From positions 152,755-216,754 of the forward strand of contig NZ_CDBH01000069.1 in the NCBI RefSeq assembly GCF_000820305.1: 64,000 bases of DNA, given 5' to 3'. The DNA comes from Aeromonas dhakensis (lineage in GTDB: Bacteria > Pseudomonadota > Gammaproteobacteria > Enterobacterales > Aeromonadaceae). The notes beneath the pieces were generated by a model. The model worked only from the letters and a program-made list of their open reading frames with translations, was not told the DNA's origin and did no database searches. A program made the translations under genes and the position numbers. This document shows positions 27,343 to 35,207 of the stretch, in pieces. The number at the start of each line of letters is the position of its first letter. Position 1 is the first letter of the stretch.

Positions 27343-29001
27343 ATGAGCTTCGATCATCGCAAATACCGCCGTGCCCCCGTCATCAATCTGGCGGATCGCC
27401 AGTGGCCCAACCGGGTGCTGGAGCGGGCGCCGCTCTGGTGCGCCGTGGATCTGCGCGACGGCAACCAGGCGCTGGTCGAGCCCATGACGGTGGCCCAGAA
27501 GCTGCAGATGTGGGCGCTGATGGTGCACATCGGCTTCAAGCACATCGAGGTGGGCTTCCCGGCGGCTTCTCAGCCCGATTTCGACTTCGTGCGCGAACTT
27601 ATTGACCGCAACCTGATTCCGGACGATGTCACCATCCAGGTGCTGGTGCAGGCGCGCGAAGATCTCATCGCCCGCACCTTCGAGGCCCTCAAAGGGGCGA
27701 AGCGGGCCATCGTCCACGTCTACAACTCGGTCAACCCGACCCAGCGCAACTATGTGTTCAACTCAGGGCGAGAAGGGGTCAAGGCCATCGCCGTGCAGGG
27801 GGCGCGCTGGGTGCGCGAGTATGCGGCCCGCAATCCGGGCACCGAGTGGAGCTTTCAGTACTCGCCGGAGAGTTTCAGCAGCACCGAGGTGGAGTTTGCC
27901 GTCGAGGTGTGTGACGCCGTCATCGACGAGTGGCGCCCGGCGGCTCGCCCCATGATCCTGAACCTGCCGGCCACGGTGGAGGTGAGCACCCCCAACGTGT
28001 TTGCGGATCAGGTGGAGTGGTTCTGCCGAAATCTCAAGGCGCGCCCCGAGGTGAGCATCTCCATTCACACCCACAACGATCGGGGCTGTGGGGTGGCCGC
28101 TGCCGAGCTGGCGGTGCTGGCGGGGGCGGATCGCATCGAGGGCACCCTGCTCGGCAACGGCGAGCGCACCGGCAACATGGACATCGTCACCATGGCCATG
28201 AACCTCTACAGCCAGGGGATCGACCCCGAGCTCAACCTCTCCGACATGGATGCCATCGTCGCCACCGTAGGGGCCTGCACCCAGATTGCCCTGCACCCGC
28301 GCCACCCCTATGCCGGCGAGCTGGTCTACACCGCGTTTTCCGGCAGCCACCAGGATGCCATCCGCAAGTCTCTCGCGGCAGAAAAACCGGACCACTACTG
28401 GGACGTGGCTTACCTGCCCATAGACCCCGCAGACTTGGGGCGCAGCTACGAGGCGGTGATCCGCATCAACAGCCAGTCCGGCAAGGGCGGGGTTACCTAT
28501 CTGCTGGAGCGCGACCTCGGCCTGCAGTTGCCGCGCTGGCTGCAAATTGACTTCAGCCGCCGGGTACAGGCCGAGGCCGAAGCCAGCAGCAGCGAAATCA
28601 GCCCGGAGCAGATCCGCACCCTGTTCGAGCGCCACTACCTCGAGCCTGCCCACGGCTATCGCATCGGCCGCTTCCAGCTTGGTCGCGACAGCCAGGAGAG
28701 TTTGCGCCTCGAGCTGCAGACCCCGACCGGCTCGCTGCAGCTCAGTGGCGAGGGGGAGGGGGCCATCACGGCGCTGGTCAACGGCTGGCAGCGCCAGACC
28801 GGGATGCACATCGACGTGCTCGACTACTCCGAGCACGCCCTCACCGCCGGTACCGAGTCCCGCGCGGCGGCCTATGTGCTGCTGAGCGTGGACGGGACCC
28901 GCACCTGCGGGGTGGCCATCGGCCGCGACGTGGTCAGCGCCTCCCTGCAGGCGGTGATCAATGGCGCCGCCCAGATAGAGGCGCTGCGCCAGAGCGCCTG
29001 A
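27343..29001 (+). CDS. leuA: 2-isopropylmalate synthase (LeuA2 type)
   Basis: 552 aa. Condenses acetyl-CoA with 2-oxoisovalerate, committing to leucine. N-terminal HMGL-like TIM barrel with LRDGNQALVEPM and metal-binding HTHNDRGCGVA, and a C-terminal LeuA dimer/allosteric domain. The sequence belongs to the longer, Pseudomonas/Corynebacterium-like class (starts near RAPVINLADRQWPNRVLERAP) rather than the enteric 523-aa class. The gene stands alone, not in leuABCD. ATG at 27343 follows AAGGGA. Confidence 0.93.
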   Translation: MSFDHRKYRRAPVINLADRQWPNRVLERAPLWCAVDLRDGNQALVEPMTVAQKLQMWALMVHIGFKHIEVGFPAASQPDFDFVRELIDRNLIPDDVTIQVLVQAREDLIARTFEALKGAKRAIVHVYNSVNPTQRNYVFNSGREGVKAIAVQGARWVREYAARNPGTEWSFQYSPESFSSTEVEFAVEVCDAVIDEWRPAARPMILNLPATVEVSTPNVFADQVEWFCRNLKARPEVSISIHTHNDRGCGVAAAELAVLAGADRIEGTLLGNGERTGNMDIVTMAMNLYSQGIDPELNLSDMDAIVATVGACTQIALHPRHPYAGELVYTAFSGSHQDAIRKSLAAEKPDHYWDVAYLPIDPADLGRSYEAVIRINSQSGKGGVTYLLERDLGLQLPRWLQIDFSRRVQAEAEASSSEISPEQIRTLFERHYLEPAHGYRIGRFQLGRDSQESLRLELQTPTGSLQLSGEGEGAITALVNGWQRQTGMHIDVLDYSEHALTAGTESRAAAYVLLSVDGTRTCGVAIGRDVVSASLQAVINGAAQIEALRQSA

Positions 29002-29023
29002 GCCAGCACGCTTCTTCGCCAAT

Positions 29024-29053
29024 AAAAAACGCCACTGCAAGGTGGCGTTTTTT
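29024..29053. terminator. Bidirectional terminator after leuA
   Basis: AAAAAACGCCAC-TGCAA-GGTGGCGTTTTTT, between leuA and the converging sterol-desaturase-family gene. Confidence 0.88.
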
Positions 29054-29066
29054 ATGGCTGCCAGGC

Positions 29067-30104
29067 TCAATCGGCCATCGCATTACGCCCGCGCGGGCGC
29101 GGCAGGGTGCGCCACAGCTTGAGTGCGGTGACTAGGAAGGGGCGCAGGATGAGCGCGCTCAGGTGGCTGTAGCGCTCGTTGTCCCTGGGACCGACCCCGA
29201 AAGAGAGTGGCTCGGGTTGGCTGTTGGTCACATAGAGGGTGCCGAACCACCAGTCCCAGAGCGAGAGGTTGGTGCCGAAGTTGTGGTTGAAGTGGCGGGG
29301 ATCACGGCTGTGGTGGATCTGGTGCTGGGCCGGGCTGTTGAAGACATGTTCGAGCCGCGGGCCAAACGAGAGCCAGACATGGGTGTGGCGCAGGTTGGCA
29401 GCCAGGGAGTTAAACAGCAGCACCAGGTAGCTCACCCCGAACAGGGTGTAGGGGCGCACTGTGCCGCCACACAGCCAGTGGAAGGCGCCGGCGTAGAGGG
29501 CAAGACAGCTCCCCTTGGCCAGCATCTCGCACAGCTTCTCCACCAGATGGATGCGGCTCGCTGTCGGCGGCACCATGACGGTCGCGCTGTGGTGTACCTT
29601 GTGAAACTCCCAGAGCCAGCGACTGTGGAAGGCGCGGTGCAGCCAGTAATGCACCAGATCGCTGATGAGAAAGACGCCCAGACCGTAGAGCATCATCAGC
29701 CAGCTCGCCTCGGCCAGCCGGGGACGCTCCCCCCACAGCCGGGTCAGGGCAGACTGGACATCCTCAGCCTGCAGCAGCCAGGGGTGGAGCAGGGCCAGGA
29801 TCGGCAGGATCAGCGCCACATGGAGCAGCGCCCGCACCAGATAGTATTGGTAGTCGAGCAGAGCCGAGGGGTGCAGCCAGACGGCCCGGCCCCCGAGGAA
29901 ACTGCTAAAGCTGCGGGCGCCGGGATCTCCCTGGCGGCGTCGATAGCGATAGAGCAGGTAGGCGATCGTGCCCGAGATCAGCAAGAAGGGGACACCCAGG
30001 CGCCCATTGAAATCGAGCAATCCGGTGAGGCAGTGCCAGAGCGGCGTGATCAGCCACCGCTGCACGGGGTCAAAGAGAAGGGTCAGTCTGTCCATGGGGT
30101 CCAT
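29067..30104 (-). CDS. Sterol desaturase / fatty acid hydroxylase family membrane protein
   Basis: 345 aa with N-terminal transmembrane helices and a C-terminal domain holding the histidine clusters of the di-iron hydroxylase superfamily: HYWLHRAFH, HKVHHS and, near the end, HQIHHSRD. Such enzymes hydroxylate or desaturate lipids in the membrane; the substrate is unknown here. Starts at 30104 or three codons later. Confidence 0.85.
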   Translation of the reverse strand: MDPMDRLTLLFDPVQRWLITPLWHCLTGLLDFNGRLGVPFLLISGTIAYLLYRYRRRQGDPGARSFSSFLGGRAVWLHPSALLDYQYYLVRALLHVALILPILALLHPWLLQAEDVQSALTRLWGERPRLAEASWLMMLYGLGVFLISDLVHYWLHRAFHSRWLWEFHKVHHSATVMVPPTASRIHLVEKLCEMLAKGSCLALYAGAFHWLCGGTVRPYTLFGVSYLVLLFNSLAANLRHTHVWLSFGPRLEHVFNSPAQHQIHHSRDPRHFNHNFGTNLSLWDWWFGTLYVTNSQPEPLSFGVGPRDNERYSHLSALILRPFLVTALKLWRTLPRPRGRNAMAD

Positions 30105-30336
30105 ACCGTGAGCGTCCGGGCGGCGGCATTCTAAATGTAAATCACTCTCGATAAAAGCTTATCAATGGGCCTTTGTCATCCTGGTTTGCGAGGGGATGAC
30201 GGCAGGGGCTGTCAGGCACAATAGAACGCCGCGGCCATCAGGCTTTAGCCTTGTGGATCAATCCTCTACAATGAGCGACCATTTGCTCGCCTGATACAGG
30301 TCGGGCACAGTCTCTGTACCGGATGCCTTGATGATC

Positions 30337-31503
30337 ATGTCTCTATTCTCTCCTTCTGTGGTCGTGCGCGGGTTGCCGCTGCTCGTCACCTTGCTGCTCG
30401 CCGGTTGTGCCAGCGAGCCGCCCGCACCGGCCACGCCGTCGACCTCGGGGACCCCGGCGGGGCGCCCCATTCCCAAGGCGATGCAGCCGCAAAAGCCGGC
30501 CGACATGAAGAGCCGCATCGTCACCTTCTTGCCGCGCAACGTGGTGGACAAGCCGGGCTGGGCCAACGACGTGGTGACGGCGCTCACCAGTCAGGGGCTG
30601 ACGGTGAGCGATCACAACGTCTGTACCGTGCTGGCGGTGGCCGAGCAGGAGGCCACCTACCAGGCCGACCCCGTGGTGCCGGGTCTTGGCAAGATAGCCT
30701 GGAAGGAGATCAATGCCCGCGCCGGCAAGCTGCTCATTCCCGAATTCATGGTGCGCACCGCGCTCTCCATCAAATCCCCCACCGGCAAAACCTACGCCGA
30801 GCGCATCGACAAGTTGCGTACCGAGCGGGAGATGAGCGAGATCTTTGAAGACATGATCGGGGAGGTGCCGATGGGCAAGCAGCTCTTTGGCAACATGAAC
30901 CCGGTGCGTACCGGCGGCCCCATGCAGGTGAGCGTCGCCTTTGCCGAGGCCAACACCCGCGGCTACCCCTATCCGGTCAAGGATTCCATTCGCCACGAGG
31001 TGTTCACCCGCCGCGGTGGCATCTGGTTTGGTACCAAACATATCTTCGGCTACCCGGCTGACTACCCCGATACCCTCTACCGCTTCGCCGACTTCAATGC
31101 GGGCTGGTATGCGAGCCGCAATGCCGCCTTCCAGGCCGCAGTGAGCCGGCTGAGTGGCAAGAACCTGGCGCTGGACGGGGATCTTATTCGCTACGACTCC
31201 GATCTGCCGGGCAAGACCGAGCTCGCGGTTCATGCCATCGCCGGCCAGCTCAGCATGAGCAAGCAGGCCATCCACCAGAGCCTCAAACTCGGCGACAGCA
31301 GCGAGTTTGCCCAGAGTGATCTCTACCACAGGGTCTTCACCCTGGCCGACAAGCAGGCGGGCAAACGGCTGCCGCGCGCCATCCTGCCCGGCATCCAGCT
31401 GAAAAGCCCCAAGATCACCCGCAACCTCACCACCGCCTGGTTTGCCAAGCGGGTGGATGAACGCGAACAGCGCTGCGTGCAGAAGATGGCGACGATCCGC
31501 TGA
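30337..31503 (+). CDS. DUF1615 family lipoprotein
   Basis: About 388 aa. A lipobox (LLLAGC) near residues 22-27 indicates a lipoprotein anchored in the outer or inner membrane. The mature part begins with a Pro/Ala/Thr linker and then a DUF1615 domain (NVVDKPGWANDVVTAL...VCTVLAVAEQEATYQADP). Function not established; lysozyme-like folds have been suggested for relatives. The ATG at 30331 two codons upstream and a TTG at 30328 are alternative starts. About 220 bp of DNA upstream has no recognisable gene. Confidence 0.85.
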   Translation: MSLFSPSVVVRGLPLLVTLLLAGCASEPPAPATPSTSGTPAGRPIPKAMQPQKPADMKSRIVTFLPRNVVDKPGWANDVVTALTSQGLTVSDHNVCTVLAVAEQEATYQADPVVPGLGKIAWKEINARAGKLLIPEFMVRTALSIKSPTGKTYAERIDKLRTEREMSEIFEDMIGEVPMGKQLFGNMNPVRTGGPMQVSVAFAEANTRGYPYPVKDSIRHEVFTRRGGIWFGTKHIFGYPADYPDTLYRFADFNAGWYASRNAAFQAAVSRLSGKNLALDGDLIRYDSDLPGKTELAVHAIAGQLSMSKQAIHQSLKLGDSSEFAQSDLYHRVFTLADKQAGKRLPRAILPGIQLKSPKITRNLTTAWFAKRVDEREQRCVQKMATIR

Positions 31504-31515
31504 TTGCTAAAAGTA

Positions 31516-31543
31516 ACAAAGGCGGTCAATTGGCCGCCTTTGT
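31516..31543 (+). terminator. Terminator of the DUF1615 gene
   Basis: ACAAAGGCGG and CCGCCTTTGT flank an 8-base loop just after the stop. It also marks the left edge of the AT-rich island. Confidence 0.65.
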
Positions 31544-31588
31544 TAAGGAATTTATAACGATATTAGCCAGTAGTAGAGTTTATTTCAG

Positions 31589-31987
31589 TTACCTCATCCT
31601 TGACACTTGTTTCCAAATTTCATCATCTGAAGTTGTTAGCTGGCTCATGATCATATTGACTCGGGATGTATAAGCTCGGTCAGGAATATAGAGGAACTCA
31701 GAGTTTCCTTTATATTTTTGGCAGAATCCATCACTTACTAACAAATGAATTACCTTTTCACATGTTTTCTTTGTTGATGAATCTCCATATCCTTTATACA
31801 TACTACTTTCTTTTCTACCACCTCCAGGTTGAAGAAATAGTTTTCTAAGACTTGATAACAAGAAGGTTTGTGCTACGCTTAGGCCCGCTTCACGTATAGC
31901 TGAGAGAGTTTTAAGATTTTGATAAGAATCAACATGGGTTTTTTTAATCCATAATGGCATGTGTTCAATGCCAGTAATTCCCGACAT
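31589..31987 (-). CDS. C-terminal fragment of the broken NACHT gene
   Basis: 132-codon open stretch from an internal ATG, in the same frame as the NACHT fragment and separated from it only by the TAA at 32051 plus 21 sense codons. It carries the conserved-looking tail LRKLFLQPGGGRKESSMYKGYG...CEKVIHLLVSDGF. There is no obvious ribosome site, so it is probably not an independent gene. Confidence 0.35.
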   Translation of the reverse strand: MSGITGIEHMPLWIKKTHVDSYQNLKTLSAIREAGLSVAQTFLLSSLRKLFLQPGGGRKESSMYKGYGDSSTKKTCEKVIHLLVSDGFCQKYKGNSEFLYIPDRAYTSRVNMIMSQLTTSDDEIWKQVSRMR

Positions 31988-32050
31988 TTTTAAAATGATA
32001 GAGTCAGTAATTGATATATTGTTTGGTGATGAATCCGTTATGTCAACGGA

Positions 32051-33439
32051 TTAAAAGTAACAATCTGAGAAAATAATATTTCTTATGCTTTCGTTGGAGA
32101 GGTTAATAGCACTAAACTTTCCTCTTTCAATAACGCAGCCATTAAAATCTATAGGGCTCTCATCAATCAGGAATAATGATGATATAAGATCTGAAAGTAG
32201 TATTTTATTGTCTTCATTGATATGCCTCTTTATAAATGAAAGAATAAGGCCAGCTTGATTTGAATCGACGACTCTTGAAGAAATCATTCGATATCCAAAA
32301 TCATCTAATGGGTTTATCCAAGTACTTTTCATAATGTTGCTGTTGCCTGTGGAATATATATCTATAACATCTTCTGCTTTAAGACCATCCAGAATGTAAG
32401 TATCAATAAATTGCCTGTCTAAACTTTCCGCTCCTATCCGACTCAAACCGGGAAGTCGTTGCAAGACAATTGCAGATTCATCTGTAGGAGGGCGCCCAGT
32501 TGTTTGCTCAAAAGCATCATTAATTTGTTTTATTGATATAGGTCCCAGTGGTGTCTTTGTTTGACGTGCTAAGCGAGCAATCTTTGTATATAAGCTTCTT
32601 ATTATTTCTTGGTCTAATATTTTATTTATATTAGCCTCGCGTATGCAGAATGCGTCAATCAGCATATTCCAAAAGTCAAATTCTCCTTGGCTGGATGAAA
32701 ATAGCTGTTTAAGTACTGTCGGTTCAATGCTTCGCATAATTGCAGCAATTAGTGGCTTCTTTGGCATCCATAGAGGAATGGATGAAAACGTAGAACCAAG
32801 CATGTTTGAAAATTGCTCTCCAGATAACTCCTGATTGCATCTAATAAATATAGGGCTTTTTTTGTCTAGACCCAAGCATGTGATTAATTCTGCATCATTA
32901 TTGAAATAGTGTTCCCTACCAGTTATAAGTATTCCACCTTTACTATCTGCTATAAGCTCTTTTACGCCCACGAGAGATCGCTGGCGTATTGATACTAATT
33001 TTGTTGGGTCGTCGCTCCATGTCTGCGCACCGATTTCGTCAAAGCCATCCAATAAATATATAATGCTCGAAGTATATGCAACCTTCATGACGTCATTTAT
33101 GATGTCATTCATTCCTAGATCGGTGAAATGACGCGTTAGTATCTCTTGTGCTCTGTTTAAACCCCAATTATCACGAAGATTGATGGAGATTGGGTTTTTT
33201 AAGTGATGGGGATGGGAATCTATAATCTGCTCAAATACCTCCTTAGTACATCGACTTTTACCTGAACCATAATCGCCTATTAAAACAATGGTTCTACCCT
33301 TCACTAGTTCGGATGCAATTCTCTCTATGGAGTATTTATCACCATTGTCGCTGTAATATGTCACTGGAACGTATTTATAGTTGTCAGGTTCTCTGGAGTA
33401 TATATCTACTGCAGAGCCAAAAGCTGCCTTTTTTCTCAC
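32051..33439 (-). CDS. NACHT ATPase fragment of the broken gene
   Basis: 462 codons from a GTG at 33439. Contains the full NACHT module (Walker A at fragment residues 55-62) and ends SDCYF at the in-frame TAA. The open frame continues upstream of the GTG to the frameshift point, so this start is nominal. If translated alone it would lack both the nuclease-like N-terminus and the C-terminal domain. Confidence 0.5.
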   Translation of the reverse strand: MRKKAAFGSAVDIYSREPDNYKYVPVTYYSDNGDKYSIERIASELVKGRTIVLIGDYGSGKSRCTKEVFEQIIDSHPHHLKNPISINLRDNWGLNRAQEILTRHFTDLGMNDIINDVMKVAYTSSIIYLLDGFDEIGAQTWSDDPTKLVSIRQRSLVGVKELIADSKGGILITGREHYFNNDAELITCLGLDKKSPIFIRCNQELSGEQFSNMLGSTFSSIPLWMPKKPLIAAIMRSIEPTVLKQLFSSSQGEFDFWNMLIDAFCIREANINKILDQEIIRSLYTKIARLARQTKTPLGPISIKQINDAFEQTTGRPPTDESAIVLQRLPGLSRIGAESLDRQFIDTYILDGLKAEDVIDIYSTGNSNIMKSTWINPLDDFGYRMISSRVVDSNQAGLILSFIKRHINEDNKILLSDLISSLFLIDESPIDFNGCVIERGKFSAINLSNESIRNIIFSDCYF

Positions 33440-33525
33440 GGAAGAATATTTAAATATACCTAATATACTATCGAAATATTGTCTTGCTGAAAAAACTTTA
33501 ACAAATTGAGCTCTCCCTGCATCAA

Positions 33526-33801
33526 TTAATGCTGATGTAGGGTCTTCCTCGGTGATAAAATAGCAGTCAGGGAAAATATTTTTTGAAAAAAATGCGGTCT
33601 TATTGTGTTGAACTTTGCCAAGTCGGTTCTAAGTTTATTAATGTTGTTTTGCTTGCTTATTTCTATGATGACCGCTCGTCCTTCATTAAGGTTAATAACA
33701 CAGTCACATTTAACACCTGCAATGTTTTCTGCTCTTGCTGTACCACCAAATTTTGCTTCAGATACTATCTTTACGATTTTTTCAAGCTCTTGCCATTTCA
33801 T
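33526..33801 (-). CDS. N-terminal nuclease-like fragment of the broken NACHT gene
   Basis: 91 codons from the gene's true ribosome site. The first ~70 residues (MKWQELEKIVKIVSEAKFG...KLRTDLAKFNTIRPHFF) are the PD-(D/E)xK-like domain. After the T7 run the frame is out of register and ends after LSPRKTLHQH. Confidence 0.45.
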   Translation of the reverse strand: MKWQELEKIVKIVSEAKFGGTARAENIAGVKCDCVINLNEGRAVIIEISKQNNINKLRTDLAKFNTIRPHFFQKIFSLTAILSPRKTLHQH

Positions 33802-33838
33802 ATTTATTACCTTCTCCATATATATGAAAAAATATTTT

Positions 33839-34120
33839 TTACTCTTGATCGAGCATGTTCTCATAGATATGAGAACCACTACCTAAGCGTGATAACAGCA
33901 CATGGTCTATCTGGGTCGTGCCCTGCGGGGTAGGCAGGGTCACGTCCTTGAGCAGGTGATATTCCTGCTTGTCGAGAAAGAGACGGAGGCTGAGATTGAT
34001 AAACCACTCCTCGACCCTCCCCTTGAACCAGGGTGTTTTGATCAGGGTGGCAATCAACAGCAGTGGCAGAAGAAACCAGAACTGAGTCAGCAGCGGGGCT
34101 GTGGCAGCAGTGATATCCAT
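33839..34120 (-). pseudogene. NERD-domain protein, truncated after the first third
   Basis: 93 aa. An N-terminal transmembrane helix (FWFLLPLLLIATLI) is followed by the opening of a nuclease-related domain (KQEYHLLKDVTLPTPQGTTQIDHVLLSR). The domain breaks off exactly where intact NERD proteins continue into the catalytic core. The last ~15 residues are unrelated sequence, ending at the right edge of the AT-rich island. It looks like a gene cut by insertion or deletion at that edge. Confidence 0.65.
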
Positions 34121-34145
34121 GTGATTTAGCCTTCACAGACCCGGG

Positions 34146-34394
34146 TCAAGGATGTGTCTCGATGGGGATGATGCTGCGGCATATGGGATAGCTGGGGCAG
34201 CCCCAGAAGCTGTTGTCCCTGGTATCTCCCCATTTGCTGGTCATCAGTACCGTGTTGTGGCAAGCCGGCGCCAGATCTGCATTCCGTGCATTGAGCTTGA
34301 GGAAGGGGCTGATCAGGATCAGTCGCTCCTTGGCGTCCTTGATCAGTTCTTCAAGAAAGTAATTGGTTGCACTGGTATTGAGGAACTTGGCCAT
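34146..34394 (-). pseudogene. Chimeric remnant: PLD-like N-terminus fused to a topoisomerase-type zinc ribbon
   Basis: 82 aa. Residues 1-35 (MAKFLNTSATNYFLEELIKD...ISPFLKLN) are the start of a phospholipase-D-like domain protein. Residues ~45-80 (CHNTVLMTSKW...NSFWGCPSYPICRSIIPIE) are the last three Cys of a C4 zinc ribbon such as those ending NERD proteins; the first Cys is missing. The join is in frame and probably results from a deletion. Stability and function are doubtful. Confidence 0.6.
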
Positions 34395-34710
34395 GGTGAT
34401 GTCCTTGTCGATCTCTTCCGTCTGGGAAGCCCCTGATACCCATGGTTGGTGCAGCAGACAAGGGCGTTCTCTTTTTATACAGGGTCATCTGGCAATGTTA
34501 AATCACTCAATGATGAAAAAGTGCGAGCGGGATCAAGCGGTTGGTAGTGACAGCCTGGCGTAGGGAGTCGCGTTGAGGGAGGCCCCCTGTGCTATGCGAT
34601 GAAAACTGGTTAGGATTGCCACCTTTTTGTAAAGCAAGTGAGGGTTGCCTGCTGGCAACCCGTTTACCTTGTACCACGGCAATACCATATGAACCGGGAA
34701 GGAAGTCATC
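34395..34710. other. Non-coding stretch
   Basis: No gene is supportable here. It holds one modest hairpin (GGGTTGCC-TGCT-GGCAACCC, about 34648-34667) that may be a terminator or leader structure before the small periplasmic protein gene at 34711. Confidence 0.4.
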
Positions 34711-35082
34711 ATGACAAACGCCATACTCTTTAGCCTGCTGCTCGCTGGCTCTGCCGCGAGTGCGACGGAATTGACCGTGCAGCCACTGTCAGCGCAAAGC
34801 CGTTACATCGAGATCCCTGCCCAGGGTGGCCCCGTGTGGCAGTTCGAAAGAGAGGGGGAGCGGGTGAAGGTGACACGCGACAGCCAGGACGCGGGTGTCT
34901 ACCACATCACCATCTTGCAGCTGGGCAAGAGTGGCGAGCGGCGCGAGCTCAGCAACCAGGTCTTCCTCTCTCCGGGGCCGGCAAAAGTGATAGGCGGTGT
35001 GTCTGATAGCCAGCGGGGCATGACGGTCTATTTGGTGTCCCTGGCCGCCACCTTTGACGAGGAAGGCGGCACAACGCCCTGA
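34711..35082 (+). CDS. Small periplasmic protein of unknown function
   Basis: 123 aa. A clear signal peptide (MTNAILFSLLLAGSAASA) is followed by a ~100-residue soluble beta-rich domain. The ribosome site GGAAGGAAG precedes the ATG. I do not recognise a family. It converges on the outer-membrane barrel gene downstream. Confidence 0.65.
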   Translation: MTNAILFSLLLAGSAASATELTVQPLSAQSRYIEIPAQGGPVWQFEREGERVKVTRDSQDAGVYHITILQLGKSGERRELSNQVFLSPGPAKVIGGVSDSQRGMTVYLVSLAATFDEEGGTTP

Positions 35083-35089
35083 GTCAGCA

Positions 35090-35151
35090 GCGCAGGCAAA
35101 TAAGTGCAGGGGTTGGCCTGGCGGTGCATCGCCAGCCCGATGCTGTCGCCG
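35090..35151 (-). pseudogene. Diverged second copy of the 3' end of the outer-membrane barrel gene
   Basis: About 60 bp repeats, with roughly one change in four to five, the segment at 35179-35241 that spans the last codons (GYGVGLAM) and 3' flank of the barrel gene. The C-terminal SF-stop is altered to HRQ. This mirrors the duplicated rpiA tail at 17640-17745. Confidence 0.6.
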
Positions 35152-35207
35152 TGGAGGCTGGACCCATTGCGGAGCTAGCGGCGCAGGCAAATAAATGAAG
35201 GGTTGGC

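Larger units (their letters stand above)
31589..33801 (-). pseudogene. NACHT-domain STAND NTPase (predicted anti-phage NLR-like protein), broken by a frameshift and a stop
   Basis: Start ATG at 33801 after GAGAAGG. Conceptual product about 737 aa. Residues 1-~110 are a PD-(D/E)xK nuclease-like domain (VKCDCVINLNEGRAVIIEISKQ). Then come a NACHT ATPase with Walker A GDYGSGKS and Walker B IIYLLDGFDEIG, and a C-terminal helical/winged-helix-like part (LSSLRKLFLQPGGGRKESS). Two lesions break it. At the T7 run at 33586-33592 the frame must shift -1 to continue (FPDCYFITEEDPTSALIDAG...). An in-frame TAA lies at 32051-32053. The DNA is strikingly AT-rich compared with its neighbours, marking horizontal acquisition. 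Either a decayed defence gene or one needing recoding. Confidence 0.8.
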
